Below, one piece after another: positions 63,341-64,000 of a DNA stretch of 64,000 nt (position 1 is its first letter; every line of letters starts with the position of its first letter). The position numbers and the translations under genes were made by a program. The DNA lies in NCBI RefSeq assembly GCF_900113695.1, contig NZ_FOQH01000004.1, forward strand, positions 372,001 to 436,000, given 5' to 3'. This DNA is from Albimonas pacifica (lineage in GTDB: Bacteria; Pseudomonadota; Alphaproteobacteria; Rhodobacterales; Rhodobacteraceae). The notes beneath the pieces were generated by a model. It was not told the origin of the DNA. It was given only the letters and a program-made list of their open reading frames with translations, and did not search any database.

Positions 63341-64000
63341 CTAGATCACCAGCCGATAGCCTCCCGATTCCGTGACCAGCAGGCGCGCTTCCGAGGGGTT
63401 GGGTTCGATCTTCTGACGAAGCCGATAGATGTGCGTTTCCAACGTGTGAGTCGTCACGCCCGCGTTATAGCCCCAGACCTCATGCAGCAGAGTATCCCGC
63501 GCCACCACCGAGTCGTTGGCCCGATAGAGAAACTTCAGGATATTCGTCTCCTTCTCGGTGAGGCGGATCTTCTTCTCCGCCTCGTCGATCAGCATCTTCA
63601 TCGCCGGCTTGAACGTGTAGGGGCCGACGGCGAAGACCGCGTCCTCCGACTGCTCGTGCTGGCGGAGCTGGGCGCGGATGCGGGCCAGAAGCACGGGGAA
63701 CTTGAAGGGCTTGGGGATGTAGTCGTTGGCGCCCGCGTCGAGGCCGAGGATCGTGTCCGCGTCGGTGGCGTGGCCGGTCAGCATGATGATCGGGCACTTC
63801 ACGCCCTGCTTGCGCATCAGGCGGCAGACCTCGCGCCCGTCCATGTCGGGCAGGCCGACGTCGAGGATCACCAGGTCGTGGGGATTGGCCTTGGCCTTCT
63901 CGATGCCGTCCGCGCCGGTCTCGGCCTCGAACACGTCGTAGTCCTCGGTCAGGACGAGCTGGTCGGCCAGCGCGTCGCGCAGGTCGGGGTCGTCGTCCAC
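63341..64000 (-). CDS. OmpR/PhoB-type DNA-binding response regulator (5' truncated by window)
   Basis: The right window edge cuts the N-terminus: the frame is open at position 64000, where only the acidic pocket (VDDDPDLRD) remains, so a few residues are missing. The 219 visible residues comprise a receiver domain (phospho-acceptor Asp in VILDVGLPDMDG, Thr in MLTGHATDAD, Lys in YIPKPFKFP). A winged-helix output domain follows (RLTEKETNILKFLYRANDSV, then THTLETHIYRLRQKIEPNP). It belongs to a response-regulator type widespread in alphaproteobacteria. It lacks the CtrA-type sequence, and I do not assign a name. Confidence 0.93.
   Translation of the reverse strand: MDDDPDLRDALADQLVLTEDYDVFEAETGADGIEKAKANPHDLVILDVGLPDMDGREVCRLMRKQGVKCPIIMLTGHATDADTILGLDAGANDYIPKPFKFPVLLARIRAQLRQHEQSEDAVFAVGPYTFKPAMKMLIDEAEKKIRLTEKETNILKFLYRANDSVVARDTLLHEVWGYNAGVTTHTLETHIYRLRQKIEPNPSEARLLVTESGGYRLVI

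Noticed and set aside
63341-64000. Response regulator as CtrA
   Set aside because: The receiver sequence (VGLPDMDGREVCRLMRKQGV) differs from CtrA, which has LNLPDMSG-type wording. Left unnamed.

Overview
The window is very GC-rich (about 70% or more), densely coded DNA with many ATGA/TGATG start-stop overlaps. The gene content points to an alphaproteobacterium of the order Rhodobacterales: a cheA-W-mcp-R-D-B-Y cluster joined to flagellar hook genes, the ethylmalonyl-CoA pathway genes ccr and ecm, LuxI/LuxR quorum sensing, a cobalamin-riboswitch-controlled bluB, a VPLPA-CTERM surface protein and a MerR-flanked fatty-acid oxidation cluster. No rRNA, tRNA, CRISPR array, IS element or prophage gene was recognised.

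Layout. 1-7779: chemotaxis operon (cheA 3' part, cheW, a 1003-residue receptor with a CheR/CheB-docking tail, cheR, cheD, cheB, cheY). 8192-13394: flagellar hook and basal-body genes flgE, flgK, flgL, flgI. 13807-16395: ligase-associated exonuclease and ATP-dependent DNA ligase. 16655-25990: mixed metabolism (PhnD-like protein, glutathionyl-hydroquinone reductase, SRAP protein, methylcrotonyl-CoA carboxylase alpha subunit, PuuE allantoinase, amidase, UbiH-like hydroxylase, an orphan response regulator). 26138-34648: glutamine-synthetase-like ligase, an OmpA/BON-type protein with a small membrane partner, threonine synthase, M16 peptidase, GNAT, cation efflux.

34712-39077 is the most unusual part. 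Two paralogous luxR-luxI modules lie in tandem on the minus strand. Between them are an 80-codon gene and an ~860-bp non-coding segment. That segment holds four regularly spaced stem-loops (36995-37158), each presenting the same hexamer GTGCAG in its apical loop (CTGCAC on the other strand). Both luxI genes have a hairpin touching the Shine-Dalgarno sequence and a dyad 40-70 bp upstream of the start. The luxR1 upstream region has two GCAAGTAACG repeats exactly 20 bp apart. luxR2-luxI2 are visibly lower in GC than their surroundings.

39866-44668: crotonyl-CoA carboxylase/reductase and ethylmalonyl-CoA mutase, divergent and separated by a glycosyltransferase-like gene; a shared decamer lies upstream of both. 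44714-52051 (minus strand): an exo/endonuclease-phosphatase family protein, bluB with its riboswitch, a SHOCT protein, ilvD, a MATE transporter and two PaaI thioesterases. 52296-61497: MerR regulator, VPLPA-CTERM protein, then a beta-oxidation operon (DmdC-like and ordinary acyl-CoA dehydrogenases, GST, thiolase, cupin, FadJ). 61682-64000: LolA-like carrier, exonuclease III and the 3' part of an OmpR-type response regulator. Functions are inferred by reading motifs; no database search was possible.
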